Of a stretch of DNA of 64,000 nucleotides, positions 53,698 to 61,800 are shown one piece after another. Each line of letters starts with the position of its first letter. Position 1 is the first letter of the stretch. Source of the DNA: Labilithrix luteola (GTDB taxonomy: Bacteria > Myxococcota_A > Polyangia > Polyangiales > Polyangiaceae). The notes beneath the pieces are model-generated. The model did no database searches. It worked only from the letters and a program-made list of their open reading frames with translations, and was not told the DNA's origin. The translations under genes were made by a program, and so were the position numbers. The stretch is from assembly GCF_001263205.1 (NCBI RefSeq), contig NZ_CP012333.1:1488001-1552000 (forward strand), given 5' to 3'.

Positions 53698-54842
53698 TGC
53701 CGAGCTGCAACCGCCTCTGGGAGGTCGACGCGCTTCGCGAGGGGCGCCTGGGAACCAGCGACGAGGAGTCGTTTCTCCGTCACCGTCGCACGTGCGAGGA
53801 GTGTCGTGCTCGGCTCTCCGAGGATGAGCGCCTGCGAGACCTCGGGCGTGCCCTGCCCGTCGTGGCCCCCAACGAGCTCGCCGCCCGTCGGATGCGAGGA
53901 AACATCCTCCATCGCTCGGCCGGCGCACCGACGACCCGCGGTCGCTCGAGGATGGCCCTTGCCATCACGGCGGCAAGCCTGGTCGCCATCGGCGCGTTCG
54001 CCGGTCATTCGCATTTCGCACGAAGGAATGCGATCTCCGAGAGACCGAACCTCGACGAAGTGCAGAGCGTCGTCATGCCAACCCCAGGCACGGACTGGCG
54101 CCGCGAACGCGACGGCAACGTCGAACGAATTCGAATCGGCGAAGGCACGGTCACCCTCGAAGTCCGTCACCAGACGCCCGGACGTCGCTTCTTCGTCGAC
54201 ACCCCCGACGCCGAGATAGAGGTCCGCGGAACACGCTTCGAGGTCGTCGTGGCCAACCACGCGACGCGCCGCGTCCGAGTGTTCGAAGGTCTGGTCGCGT
54301 TGCGCCGCCATGGTGACGAAGAACGTCGTCTGGGCGCGAACGAAACGTGGGAGTCGACGTTCGAGACAACGTCGATTCCGGCTCCGCCGACTCCCAGCGC
54401 CGTTGCCTCCACCGCACCCGCCCGGAAACCGAAGCCAAGCAGTCTCGCGGATGCAGGCACCGACGACACGACGTCGGCCGAATACCGACATGCGATGGAT
54501 CTCTACGGCGCTGGCGACTACGAAAGCGCGGCGCGCGAGTTCCACGCATTCGCGGCTCGTCATCCGTCGTCGCCGGAATCGGAAGACGCGGCGTTCCTCG
54601 AAGCCGTCGCCCTGACACGAGGAGCTCGCGCCGACGCGGCGGCCGTGGTCGCCGAACGCTTCCTGAGCCGATATCCAACTTCGTTCCACGCCAAAGATGC
54701 GGCCATCATCGTTGCCCGAGCCGCACGTGTCCGAGGCGACTGTGCGAAAGCTCGCGAAGCCCTGACGCGATGGCCGGCGTCGAGCTCGGACGTCAGAAGT
54801 GCACTCGGCTCGTGCGCTGAACCAACGTCGGTCGATCGCTAG
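53694..54842 (+). CDS. FecR-domain anti-sigma protein with zinc-finger-like N-terminus and TPR tail (module E)
   Basis: A protein of 382 residues from a GTG overlapping the sigma stop (an ATG follows directly at 53697). The cytoplasmic part has H30-x3-C34-x2-C37, the HxxxCxxC pattern of zinc-binding anti-sigma factors. One transmembrane helix (about 87-104) leads to a periplasmic FecR domain (about 140-205, with DTPDAEIEVRGTRFEV and VRVFEGLVAL) and a TPR-like C-terminus (about 260-370). FecR domains relay outer-membrane signals to ECF sigma factors, supporting a link with the 52109-53107 product. Confidence 0.85.
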   Translation: MMPSCNRLWEVDALREGRLGTSDEESFLRHRRTCEECRARLSEDERLRDLGRALPVVAPNELAARRMRGNILHRSAGAPTTRGRSRMALAITAASLVAIGAFAGHSHFARRNAISERPNLDEVQSVVMPTPGTDWRRERDGNVERIRIGEGTVTLEVRHQTPGRRFFVDTPDAEIEVRGTRFEVVVANHATRRVRVFEGLVALRRHGDEERRLGANETWESTFETTSIPAPPTPSAVASTAPARKPKPSSLADAGTDDTTSAEYRHAMDLYGAGDYESAAREFHAFAARHPSSPESEDAAFLEAVALTRGARADAAAVVAERFLSRYPTSFHAKDAAIIVARAARVRGDCAKAREALTRWPASSSDVRSALGSCAEPTSVDR

Positions 54843-54870
54843 TTCGTGCCCTCGAATCGCGGACCGCAGT

Positions 54871-55935
54871 TCATCGAGGAAGCGCGTCGATCCAGTCGGC
54901 CAGCAGCTGTGTGCCCACGTCGTCGATGCGATGACTGACGAGCGGCGGCATCTGATAGTTTCCTCGCAAGTGCGAGACGAGCCACACGAGACTCTTGTCG
55001 TGTGCCCCAGGCGTGATGCGTCGAGCTCCGGGAAACTGCTGTGCGACGGACGCCGTCGTCGGTTCTTGCCCCACTGTCGCGAGGAAGATGTCGGTCGTCG
55101 CCACCGATGACGGCACCCCGGTCGTCGGCCAGAGCTCTCCCGCGCGCACGCGAAGGACCAGCTGCGTCTCTTCTCCGAGCCCACGCGCCGAATGACACGG
55201 CATTCCGCAATTGGCGTGGACGTAGCCGAGCGCCGCCGCCGCTTTGCCCGTTGCGTCCTCGGGGAGTGACACCGTCGTCGTGGCGGGCGGATGACTCAAC
55301 GCACCACGCTGCGCGAGCTCCGTCAGCGTGGCGCCCTGGGCCGTCGGCAGCGCCAGCGCAACGGCTTCGACGCCGAGAAGCCGGTCGGAACCACCGTGAT
55401 GGCACTTGTCGCAATCCTTCGTCGTCGGAATTTCGTATCCGCTCGCGAGAATGATGCCCTTGGGATTCGTATTGAGCGTGGCGTTCGCTCCGGTCGCGTC
55501 CCACACGTACGTTCCGGCTTCCCACTTGGTCTCGCGCTTCCAGAAGAGACGCGTTTCTACGAGCACCCCGTCAACGCGAAATTCCTTCCACGCCTTCGTT
55601 CCTACCGGGAACTTCCAGGCATCAAGATTCGACGTATCGATCGTCGATGACGGCGGCAGGTAGAGATATCGACGTTTCTCGGCGCCGTCGCTCCAGAGCG
55701 TTACGCCCGGCTGGTAGGGCATCACGTTCGATGCGTATTGTGTCGAGCTTCGCCCCCGGTAGAGCCCGGTGCAGAAGACATCCGTGGGGAGCCCCGCGTC
55801 GGGCTCGACGCACGCCGGATCGGGCTGGTCCTCCGATGTCGTGGACGATGAACTCGAACTCGAGCACGACACCGACATGCAGAGAGACGCGGCGAGAATC
55901 GCTCCCAGGCCGACCGTACGAGGACCGGGCGTCAT
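54871..55935 (-). CDS. SO2930/HNE_0200-type c-type cytochrome lipoprotein
   Basis: A protein of 354 residues. Ser-rich segment after the lipobox MSVSC. The body has VTLWSDGAEKRRYLYLP, WKFPVGTKAWKEF and ETRLFWKR, the pattern of the SO2930/HNE_0200 family. One canonical c-haem site, CDKCH, is present. The second candidate reads CGMPCH, a CxxxCH spacing rather than CxxCH. The family is secreted; electron transfer or pigment-linked redox work is inferred. It is the last gene of a four-gene cytochrome cluster, with its ATG next to the preceding stop. Confidence 0.78.
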   Translation of the reverse strand: MTPGPRTVGLGAILAASLCMSVSCSSSSSSSTTSEDQPDPACVEPDAGLPTDVFCTGLYRGRSSTQYASNVMPYQPGVTLWSDGAEKRRYLYLPPSSTIDTSNLDAWKFPVGTKAWKEFRVDGVLVETRLFWKRETKWEAGTYVWDATGANATLNTNPKGIILASGYEIPTTKDCDKCHHGGSDRLLGVEAVALALPTAQGATLTELAQRGALSHPPATTTVSLPEDATGKAAAALGYVHANCGMPCHSARGLGEETQLVLRVRAGELWPTTGVPSSVATTDIFLATVGQEPTTASVAQQFPGARRITPGAHDKSLVWLVSHLRGNYQMPPLVSHRIDDVGTQLLADWIDALPR

Positions 55936-56382
55936 TCAATCGTCCTTCGCGCCGGCGGAGATCCAGCTCCGAATCATGTCGAGTTGCTCGGGGGTGAGGG
56001 GGTCGCCGCCGAGCGGCATTCGTCCTCCACACGCCGGACTGGCGCTCAACTTCTGGAAGAAGAGACTCGCGTCGGGCTGCCCAGCGACGACGAGTGTTCC
56101 GCCAGAGCAAGAGTGACTCGCCGAGGGTTTACCGACGAGCGCGGCATAGGCACTCGCCTTGTCCTCACCCATCGAGAGGTTTCCGTTGCTCTTCTCGTTC
56201 GGCGGCAGGCTGTGACAGAAGTTGCATTGGCCTTTCGTGGCCAACGGAAACATCATCGCGTAGACGTCGGTGAAGGTCGACGGCTCGACGGACGACGAGG
56301 GTGACGAGGACGTCGAGCTCGAGCAGCCTACGAGGCCGAGCGCGACGACGAACCTCGACGCCCCGAACGCGCGCCGCCGCAT
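55936..56382 (-). CDS. Small mono-haem c-type cytochrome lipoprotein
   Basis: A protein of 148 residues from the ATG at 56382 that overlaps the upstream stop; an ATG at 56394 is possible. The lipobox is LGLVGC followed by a Ser-rich linker. One haem-binding site, CNFCH, lies near residue 57, with a possible distal Met in GRMPLGG. The segment LTPEQLDMIRSWISAGA is the usual last helix of planctomycete/myxobacterial-type cytochrome C domains. It acts at the outer face of the inner membrane or on the outer membrane. Confidence 0.8.
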   Translation of the reverse strand: MRRRAFGASRFVVALGLVGCSSSTSSSPSSSVEPSTFTDVYAMMFPLATKGQCNFCHSLPPNEKSNGNLSMGEDKASAYAALVGKPSASHSCSGGTLVVAGQPDASLFFQKLSASPACGGRMPLGGDPLTPEQLDMIRSWISAGAKDD

Positions 56383-57380
56383 CACGGGAGGCATTTGAAG
56401 GGCCCGTTGGCGACCGGGGGCAGCGTGTGGATGTACGTGGCAATGTCACGTGCATCGCCGTCCGTCATCTTGCCGTAGAGCTCAGCTCCACCCGGATGCG
56501 TACTGCAGAACGTTCGTCCGGTGCCCTTCTCCGTATTCGACTTCAGCGCCGCCACGAGATCGTCGACACTCCACGACGCAAGCCCTGTCGCATCCGGCGT
56601 GATGTTGGTGGACGTGTGCTCGGGCGCCCCGCGAACGAAGGTGTACTTCTTGCCGCCCGCAAAGGCCTTGGCGAGGTTCGGGACGTCCGCCTCGAGCTGC
56701 TCGGTATGGCAGTTCAGACAGGCCACGGCAGCGAGGTAGCGACCGCGCTCCGCCGCGGCGAAGTCCGGGCTGGACGAGGGCAGCGTGGTATGAGGGATCT
56801 TCGAATCGTCGACCGGCGGCGCCGGTGGATTCTGGTCGAAGTACGGATAGTCGGCAGGAACGACGTTGTCGTTCGCCGGCACCGTCCGGAGATACTGGAT
56901 GATCGAGTCGACGTCGGCCCGTGTGAGCAGCGAGTATTCGGGATACGGCATGATCGGATAGAGCGCGATATGCTCGTCGTCGATTCCGACCGTGAGCGCT
57001 GTACGAATCTGCTCGTCCGACCACGTCGCAAGCCCTTCGGGATTGTGCGTGGTGAGATTTTCGGCATTCACCGTGATGACGGTGCCGTCCTTGTCTGCGA
57101 AATCGTACGAACGGCTGCCCGCGAGGTACTTCGTGAGGTCGGGCTTTCCATCCGGTCCGTTCGGCGTGTGACACACTCCGCACACCAGCACGTGGTCAAC
57201 GAGGTACTGCCCTCGTTCGACCGTTCCCGTCGTCGCGGTGCGCGCGGCAGCAGCGTCGGCACCGGCATCACCGTTCGTCGTCGCGGGTGGGGAACTCGAG
57301 CTCGAGGTCGAACTCGCACAGGCCACGACGACCGCCGCCGCAAGAATGCCTGCAACTACGAATCCTGCGAAGGTCTTCAT
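56382..57380 (-). CDS. Di-haem c-type cytochrome lipoprotein
   Basis: A protein of 332 residues with lipobox VVVAC and a Ser/Asp/Ala linker. Two cytochrome c domains each have a haem site, CGVCH (about residue 68) and CLNCH (about 221). NITPDATGLASWSVDDLVAAL and PYPEYSLLTRADVDSIIQYL resemble the di-haem subunits of membrane dehydrogenases (alcohol/aldehyde dehydrogenase type). No dehydrogenase gene is nearby. Start two bases after the 57383-57970 gene. Confidence 0.85.
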   Translation of the reverse strand: MKTFAGFVVAGILAAAVVVACASSTSSSSSPPATTNGDAGADAAAARTATTGTVERGQYLVDHVLVCGVCHTPNGPDGKPDLTKYLAGSRSYDFADKDGTVITVNAENLTTHNPEGLATWSDEQIRTALTVGIDDEHIALYPIMPYPEYSLLTRADVDSIIQYLRTVPANDNVVPADYPYFDQNPPAPPVDDSKIPHTTLPSSSPDFAAAERGRYLAAVACLNCHTEQLEADVPNLAKAFAGGKKYTFVRGAPEHTSTNITPDATGLASWSVDDLVAALKSNTEKGTGRTFCSTHPGGAELYGKMTDGDARDIATYIHTLPPVANGPFKCLP

Positions 57381-57382
57381 GA

Positions 57383-57970
57383 TCAGTATCCCTGCCCGTT
57401 CGCGCAGAACTCCGCGTGGAAGACGCCTTCGACGCTTCCGCCCCCTGCGTACGTGGCCTTCACCGTGCCTTCGACCATCGAGGAATCGGCCTTGGTGAAG
57501 GTGATCTTGCCGGAATCGGCATTCGTCTCGTACGAGGACGACTTGCCACCTTCCGCGAAATTGACCTCACCCGGTGGCACGGCGACGCTGCCCACCTTCG
57601 GCGCCCCCTTGATGACGATCTCGACGACCTGCGAGCCTTTCGTGGCAGACCCGAGCCAACGTGAAACGGTGAGCTGAGCGCAGTCGAGCGGAGCGGAGCT
57701 GAGATAGATGAGCGTCTCACCGCTGTTCGAAATCATGAGGGAGGACACGGTGGGCTGAACCGATCCGAGGGCGCCGAGCGTTCCGGACAGCGAGGTCTTG
57801 CCGCCAGCGTCGCTCGTATCGCCGGGACCACCGGAGCTCGTGCCAGGATCCGACGAATCGCCAGCGTCCGCCGATTCGTGCGAACTCGAAGGGCTCGACG
57901 TCGACGATGCGCAAGCACCGACCAAAAGAACAGGCCAAGACCGCGCGACGATTCTCATCCAAATGGACAT
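57383..57970 (-). CDS. Hypothetical lipoprotein in the cytochrome cluster
   Basis: A protein of 195 residues from the ATG at 57970, with GAGGAG upstream. The lipobox is LLVGAC, followed by a Ser/Gly/Asp-rich linker of about 45 residues. The C-terminal part (about 65-195) is rich in beta-strand-like Val/Ser/Thr stretches and has two Cys (DCAQL, EFCANGQG). No family recognised. It abuts the di-haem cytochrome gene, so co-transcription is expected. Confidence 0.65.
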   Translation of the reverse strand: MSIWMRIVARSWPVLLVGACASSTSSPSSSHESADAGDSSDPGTSSGGPGDTSDAGGKTSLSGTLGALGSVQPTVSSLMISNSGETLIYLSSAPLDCAQLTVSRWLGSATKGSQVVEIVIKGAPKVGSVAVPPGEVNFAEGGKSSSYETNADSGKITFTKADSSMVEGTVKATYAGGGSVEGVFHAEFCANGQGY

Positions 57971-57993
57971 CCAGTTTGCTCCTCGCAACTCGC

Positions 57994-58425
57994 CTAGTTC
58001 GGGACCACGAAGGAAGAAGCCATCGCGTAGCGCGTGACGCCTGACCGACGCGTCGGATCGGACTCCGCCCACGCGCACCCGACCAGCACATGCCCTTCAC
58101 CGAGCGACGTCGGGTCTGCGCGGGACGTGGGACACGAAGCCCCGGCCACGTCGGCGCTCGCGATGGATGTACCTTCCAACCGTGGACCGAGCAACCAATG
58201 GGCGTTCGGCGACGCGAGATTTAGCTGGCTTTTAGCGTTCTTCTCGCCGTGACCGTCGCGGACCATGCCGCCGGCGAGTCGCGTGCGCGGCGTTTGCTCG
58301 CCATTTGGTTTGACGGTCGAAATTTCGCCTGACGCGATGAAGGTCTCGACGGCGATCGGCCAAGACCTCGTGGAAGAGCGTTGCGAACGCCGCGCTCGCT
58401 CCACGAAGAAGGAGAACAATCGCAC
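57994..58425 (-). CDS. Possible small hypothetical protein upstream of the cytochrome cluster
   Basis: The frame has good G/C third-position bias, mainly over its last 90 codons, and ends 23 bp before the 57970 start. A GTG at 58425 gives 143 residues but touches the divergent start at 58426; an ATG at 58266 gives 90 and is more believable. The tail has two Cys (ASCPTSRAD, VGCAWAESD). No family recognised. Otherwise the gap 57971-58425 holds only the divergent promoters. Confidence 0.35.
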   Translation of the reverse strand: MRLFSFFVERARRSQRSSTRSWPIAVETFIASGEISTVKPNGEQTPRTRLAGGMVRDGHGEKNAKSQLNLASPNAHWLLGPRLEGTSIASADVAGASCPTSRADPTSLGEGHVLVGCAWAESDPTRRSGVTRYAMASSFVVPN

Positions 58426-59151
58426 ATGGAACAGTCCCGCTTGGCCCGTCTGGGTTCACTGAATTGGGCTGCGCTCTTGGCACTGGCGGCGTGTTCGAGC
58501 TCCGAGCCGTCGTCGAACGTCGGCACGTCGACGGTGCAGGGCAAGCTCACGGTCGCATCGTTCCCGACGGCCCCTACGGCCGTCGACGCCATCGACGAGG
58601 CAGGCAACCGCGCGCATTCCCCCGTTGGCACCGATGGTGCCTTTGCGCTGCAGCTTGCAAAGGGGCATTCGTATCGCCTCGTCGTCGTGAGCGCGAAGGA
58701 AGTGCCCTTCGTATTTCCGCGCTCCACGCGTCTCGATACGAGCTTCCGCGTTTCGACGGGAGGCGGCGTCGTCTCGCTCGGAAGCGTTCGCCACTGGGAT
58801 TCGTTGCCCTCGGGCGGCTTCAAAGTTCTCAGCGCTTCGACCTCGTCGTCGAGTCCGGACGGGCAGGAGGGTCAGGACGGAGAGTGCGTCGACGGCAAGC
58901 TGCAGGGCACCGATACGCCGTGTGCCGACGACGACAACCAGACCGAGTGCAAAGACGGCAGCCAAGCGGTGAGCTCGGACGGCGAATGCGAGAACGGCAA
59001 GGACGCCGTGACTGGACAGGCCTGCACCGACACGGACACCGCCGGCGACGACGCAGCCGATCCTGCGCAGCCGATGGCCGTGCCCGACAAGAACGCGCCC
59101 GACGACGTCTCCGGCTGCAACGAGAACGACGGCGAGGAGGCCGACGACTGA
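58426..59151 (+). CDS. Lipoprotein with acidic Cys-rich tail (module F)
   Basis: A protein of 241 residues from the ATG at 58426 (GAAGGAG about 11 bases upstream). The lipobox is ALAAC. A beta-rich domain (about 30-125) resembles carboxypeptidase-regulatory-like folds (TVQGKLTV, GTDGAFALQLAKGHSYRL). The C-terminal third is very acidic, with about 30 Asp/Glu and regularly spaced Cys in short repeats such as DGECVDGK, DNQTECKDG and DGECENGKD, which could bind calcium. It is followed 38 bp later by the module F outer-membrane-like gene. Confidence 0.65.
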   Translation: MEQSRLARLGSLNWAALLALAACSSSEPSSNVGTSTVQGKLTVASFPTAPTAVDAIDEAGNRAHSPVGTDGAFALQLAKGHSYRLVVVSAKEVPFVFPRSTRLDTSFRVSTGGGVVSLGSVRHWDSLPSGGFKVLSASTSSSSPDGQEGQDGECVDGKLQGTDTPCADDDNQTECKDGSQAVSSDGECENGKDAVTGQACTDTDTAGDDAADPAQPMAVPDKNAPDDVSGCNENDGEEADD

Positions 59152-59189
59152 TTCATCCACGAGCGCGGTGGCGCTCACGCACGGCGTCG

Positions 59190-60128
59190 ATGGCATTCGC
59201 TGCCGCCGTCGCCCGCGCGAGTGAAGCCGCGGCCGACGACAAGGCACCCACCGATCCGTGCACGAAAGCGCGTGTGCGGATCGAGGGCCAGCCCGACGAG
59301 CGATGGTCACTGGCCATCGCCTCGGCGTGTCGTCGGCTCACGACGGCCACGGATCGCGATCCGACGGCTGCCGTGCACTTGATCCCATCCGAATCGGACC
59401 TTCTCGTCGAAGTCACGCTGGCCGATGGACGATCGACCATTCGTCGTCTCCGCGAGACGGCAGCGCTCGAGCCAACGCTCGACGCGCTCGTTCTGTTGCC
59501 GCCCGAATCGAACGAGCTCCGAGCAAAAGGCTCTGCCGCCGCACGACCGGTGGCGGCGCCCGAAAGCGAGACGCTCGAGTCCCCCGAGACGGCGCCTCGG
59601 TCGGCACCGCTACGAACCGCAGTCGACTTCGGCGTCGAGCTCGGAGCAGGGGTCGTCGGACGAACCGCCGGCGCCCAAGGCTACCTGTCCGTAGGCCCGG
59701 AGTTCCAGGCCTTCGTACGCGCGGAGAGGTGGCTGTTCGGCCTCACGGCACGTTGGGACGTCAATCAGTGGAAAGAGGGAGCCGCGAGCGGGTTCGAGAT
59801 GGAAACGGTCGGCGTTGGAGTTGGCGTGGGGCGTCGATTCGGGATCGGTGGTCTCGATCTCGACCTTGGTTTGTCTCCGCGTCTCGTCAGTGAAACCCAG
59901 ACTTTCGAGAGCGATGGCGCGGAGAATACGGCGAGCGCAACCGACGTACGCTTCGGAGGATTCGCTCGCCTCGGCTTGGGTCGCAGCAAACTTCGATTCG
60001 CTCTCACGCTCGACGGCGAGCTCTCGCCAAGTCGGATTCGCCGCAGCATCGCGCTCGATCCCGCGCTTCCCTCCCTTCCCTCCTGGAGTGCGGGTCTCGG
60101 AATCGCCGTCACCTGGAGAGAGCCATGA
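59190..60128 (+). CDS. Outer-membrane-like protein preceding sigma module F
   Basis: A protein of 312 residues from the ATG at 59190. The start leaves only a short Ala-rich signal-like segment (MAFAAAVARASEAAA); a non-ATG start a few codons upstream would add Arg residues and make a better signal peptide. The N-terminal domain has a DPCTK/SACRR Cys pair and LADGRSTIRRLRE followed by LVLLPPE, matching the module E protein. The barrel-like half ends GLGIAVTWREP. The stop overlaps the sigma ATG. Function inferred from context. Confidence 0.6.
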   Translation: MAFAAAVARASEAAADDKAPTDPCTKARVRIEGQPDERWSLAIASACRRLTTATDRDPTAAVHLIPSESDLLVEVTLADGRSTIRRLRETAALEPTLDALVLLPPESNELRAKGSAAARPVAAPESETLESPETAPRSAPLRTAVDFGVELGAGVVGRTAGAQGYLSVGPEFQAFVRAERWLFGLTARWDVNQWKEGAASGFEMETVGVGVGVGRRFGIGGLDLDLGLSPRLVSETQTFESDGAENTASATDVRFGGFARLGLGRSKLRFALTLDGELSPSRIRRSIALDPALPSLPSWSAGLGIAVTWREP

Positions 60129-60673
60129 CGACCCAACGATTTCGGGCCGTCGGCGGCTCGGACGGCGAGGCTCTCGCGCGTGTTGCGCGGGGCGAAACGG
60201 TGGCGCTCGGCGAAGTCTACGATCGGCATGCCGAAGCGCTAACGAGGTTCGCCATTCGCCTCGTCGGCGCGCGCGACGCCGAGGACGTGGTTCAAGCTAC
60301 GTTCGTCCGCGCAGCCGTGATCGCGCGGTCCTACGACGATCGCGCTCCCACTGCGCGGACGTGGCTGTTCGGCATCGCCGTTCGCATCGCACAGGAACGT
60401 AGGCGCGCATTCGCCAGGTTGACGAATGCCATTCGCCGCCTCGGAGAGACGCATCAACGCGCCGTCGTCGAAGTGGAAGTGTCACGCTCGGACCTGCAAC
60501 AGGCCCTCCAAGAGCTGTCGCCCGAAAAGCGGGCAGTGCTCGTTCTGGCCGAAGTCGAGGGGTTCACGTGCGAGGAAATCGCTCGAATGCTCGAGGTGCC
60601 CATCGGCACCGTCTGGACACGATTGCATCACGCAAGAAAAGCCATGCGCGCCTACTTCGAGGGGGACTCGTGA
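60125..60673 (+). CDS. ECF RNA polymerase sigma factor (module F)
   Basis: A protein of 182 residues. Region 2 has YDRHAEALTRFAIRLVG and DAEDVVQATFVRA; the linker has TARTWLFGIAVRIA; region 4 has LAEVEGFTCEEIARMLEVP followed by IGTVWTRLHHARKA. Four-base overlaps on both sides couple it to the outer-membrane-like gene and the FecR-domain gene. It groups with the module E sigma factor by the ..DRH.. and GTVWTR-type motifs. Confidence 0.92.
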   Translation: MTTQRFRAVGGSDGEALARVARGETVALGEVYDRHAEALTRFAIRLVGARDAEDVVQATFVRAAVIARSYDDRAPTARTWLFGIAVRIAQERRRAFARLTNAIRRLGETHQRAVVEVEVSRSDLQQALQELSPEKRAVLVLAEVEGFTCEEIARMLEVPIGTVWTRLHHARKAMRAYFEGDS

Positions 60674-61683
60674 CACGCCGAAGTCGTTGCTCCCGAACGT
60701 GGGAAGTGGAAGCCGCGAGGGACGGACGCCTCACGCCAAACGAAGTCGAGAACTTCAGTCGGCATACGAGGTCTTGCGACGACTGTGCGCGTGAGCAGAA
60801 GTTCGTCGAGGACCTGGGCCGTGGACTGCGGAGCCAGCAGGTGCCCCCGATCGATCAGCTCTCACTGCGCAGACTGCGCGGCCATGTGCTCGAGGCCGCC
60901 GACGAAGCGACGCTCGCGCACGGCCGTGTACGACCTCACGTCCGTTGGGAATCGCTCGCGAGACTGGCCCTCGTCCTGACGTTCATCGGCATCATCTTCG
61001 CGTTGGTCCACGAGAGGCCGCAGGCGACCACGTTCGTCGCACGTGACCTCGGCGGTGCTCGGTGGTCCGCCCACGACGATGGATCGTCTCTGCGCGTCGA
61101 TCTTCTCGAGGGCCTGCTCGAGCTCCGCGTCGATCGGCCAGCGGGGGGAAAGCGCGTGGTTCTCCACGTGCCCGACGGTGAAATCGAAGACATTGGAACG
61201 ACCTTCCGCGTCTCGGTCGCACGAGGCCGAACCGAACGCATCGACGTCGACGAAGGAAAGGTGATCGCTCGCATCGGAAGCGAGCCGGCAATGACACTCG
61301 GCGCGGGCGAGCATTGGTCTGCACCGCCTGCGGCCGCTTCGCCGCGGGCTACCGCCGTGCCCGTGGCTGCCCTTCCACCGGCACCGACATCCCCGACGGC
61401 GAACGTGACCCCAAGCCCCTCGTCGTCACCGAAGCCCATCGAGCGCCCGAAACCTTCGGCCGAGATGATTCCGCCCGCCGATCGCCCGAGCCTTCCGCCG
61501 ACCGCGGACGAGGCCGCAACGGAGAGCGCGAACCTCGAAGATCGCGCGTACGTCGAAGTTCTCGAGCTGCTCCGAACGGGACGAACCGCGGAGGCTCGAG
61601 AAGCGGCCAAACGCTACGTAGCGCGCTTTCCGAACGGCTTTCGCCGCAAGGAAATGGAGCGGCTCGGGGCGGGCGTCCCCTGA
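60670..61683 (+). CDS. FecR-domain anti-sigma protein with zinc-finger-like N-terminus (module F)
   Basis: A protein of 337 residues from a GTG overlapping the sigma stop. It has H32-x3-C36-x2-C39 in the cytoplasmic part, a transmembrane helix about 97-113, and a FecR domain (about 125-205, with VPDGEIEDIGTTFRV and IDVDEGKVIARIG). A Pro-rich linker and a shortened helical C-terminus (YVEVLELLRTGRTAEAREAA) resembling one TPR follow. Probable regulator of the adjacent sigma factor; the tail is about 45 residues shorter than in module E. Confidence 0.85.
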   Translation: MTRRSRCSRTWEVEAARDGRLTPNEVENFSRHTRSCDDCAREQKFVEDLGRGLRSQQVPPIDQLSLRRLRGHVLEAADEATLAHGRVRPHVRWESLARLALVLTFIGIIFALVHERPQATTFVARDLGGARWSAHDDGSSLRVDLLEGLLELRVDRPAGGKRVVLHVPDGEIEDIGTTFRVSVARGRTERIDVDEGKVIARIGSEPAMTLGAGEHWSAPPAAASPRATAVPVAALPPAPTSPTANVTPSPSSSPKPIERPKPSAEMIPPADRPSLPPTADEAATESANLEDRAYVEVLELLRTGRTAEAREAAKRYVARFPNGFRRKEMERLGAGVP

Positions 61684-61800
61684 CCTGCGCGCGTTCTGAC
61701 GGGCGGTCGGCGTACGTTGCCCGCTCGGTCGGAAAAAACTCTGAAAACTCGAGACTTACCCCGGGACAACGCCAAGACGGATGCTAAAGATGCGGCTCCT

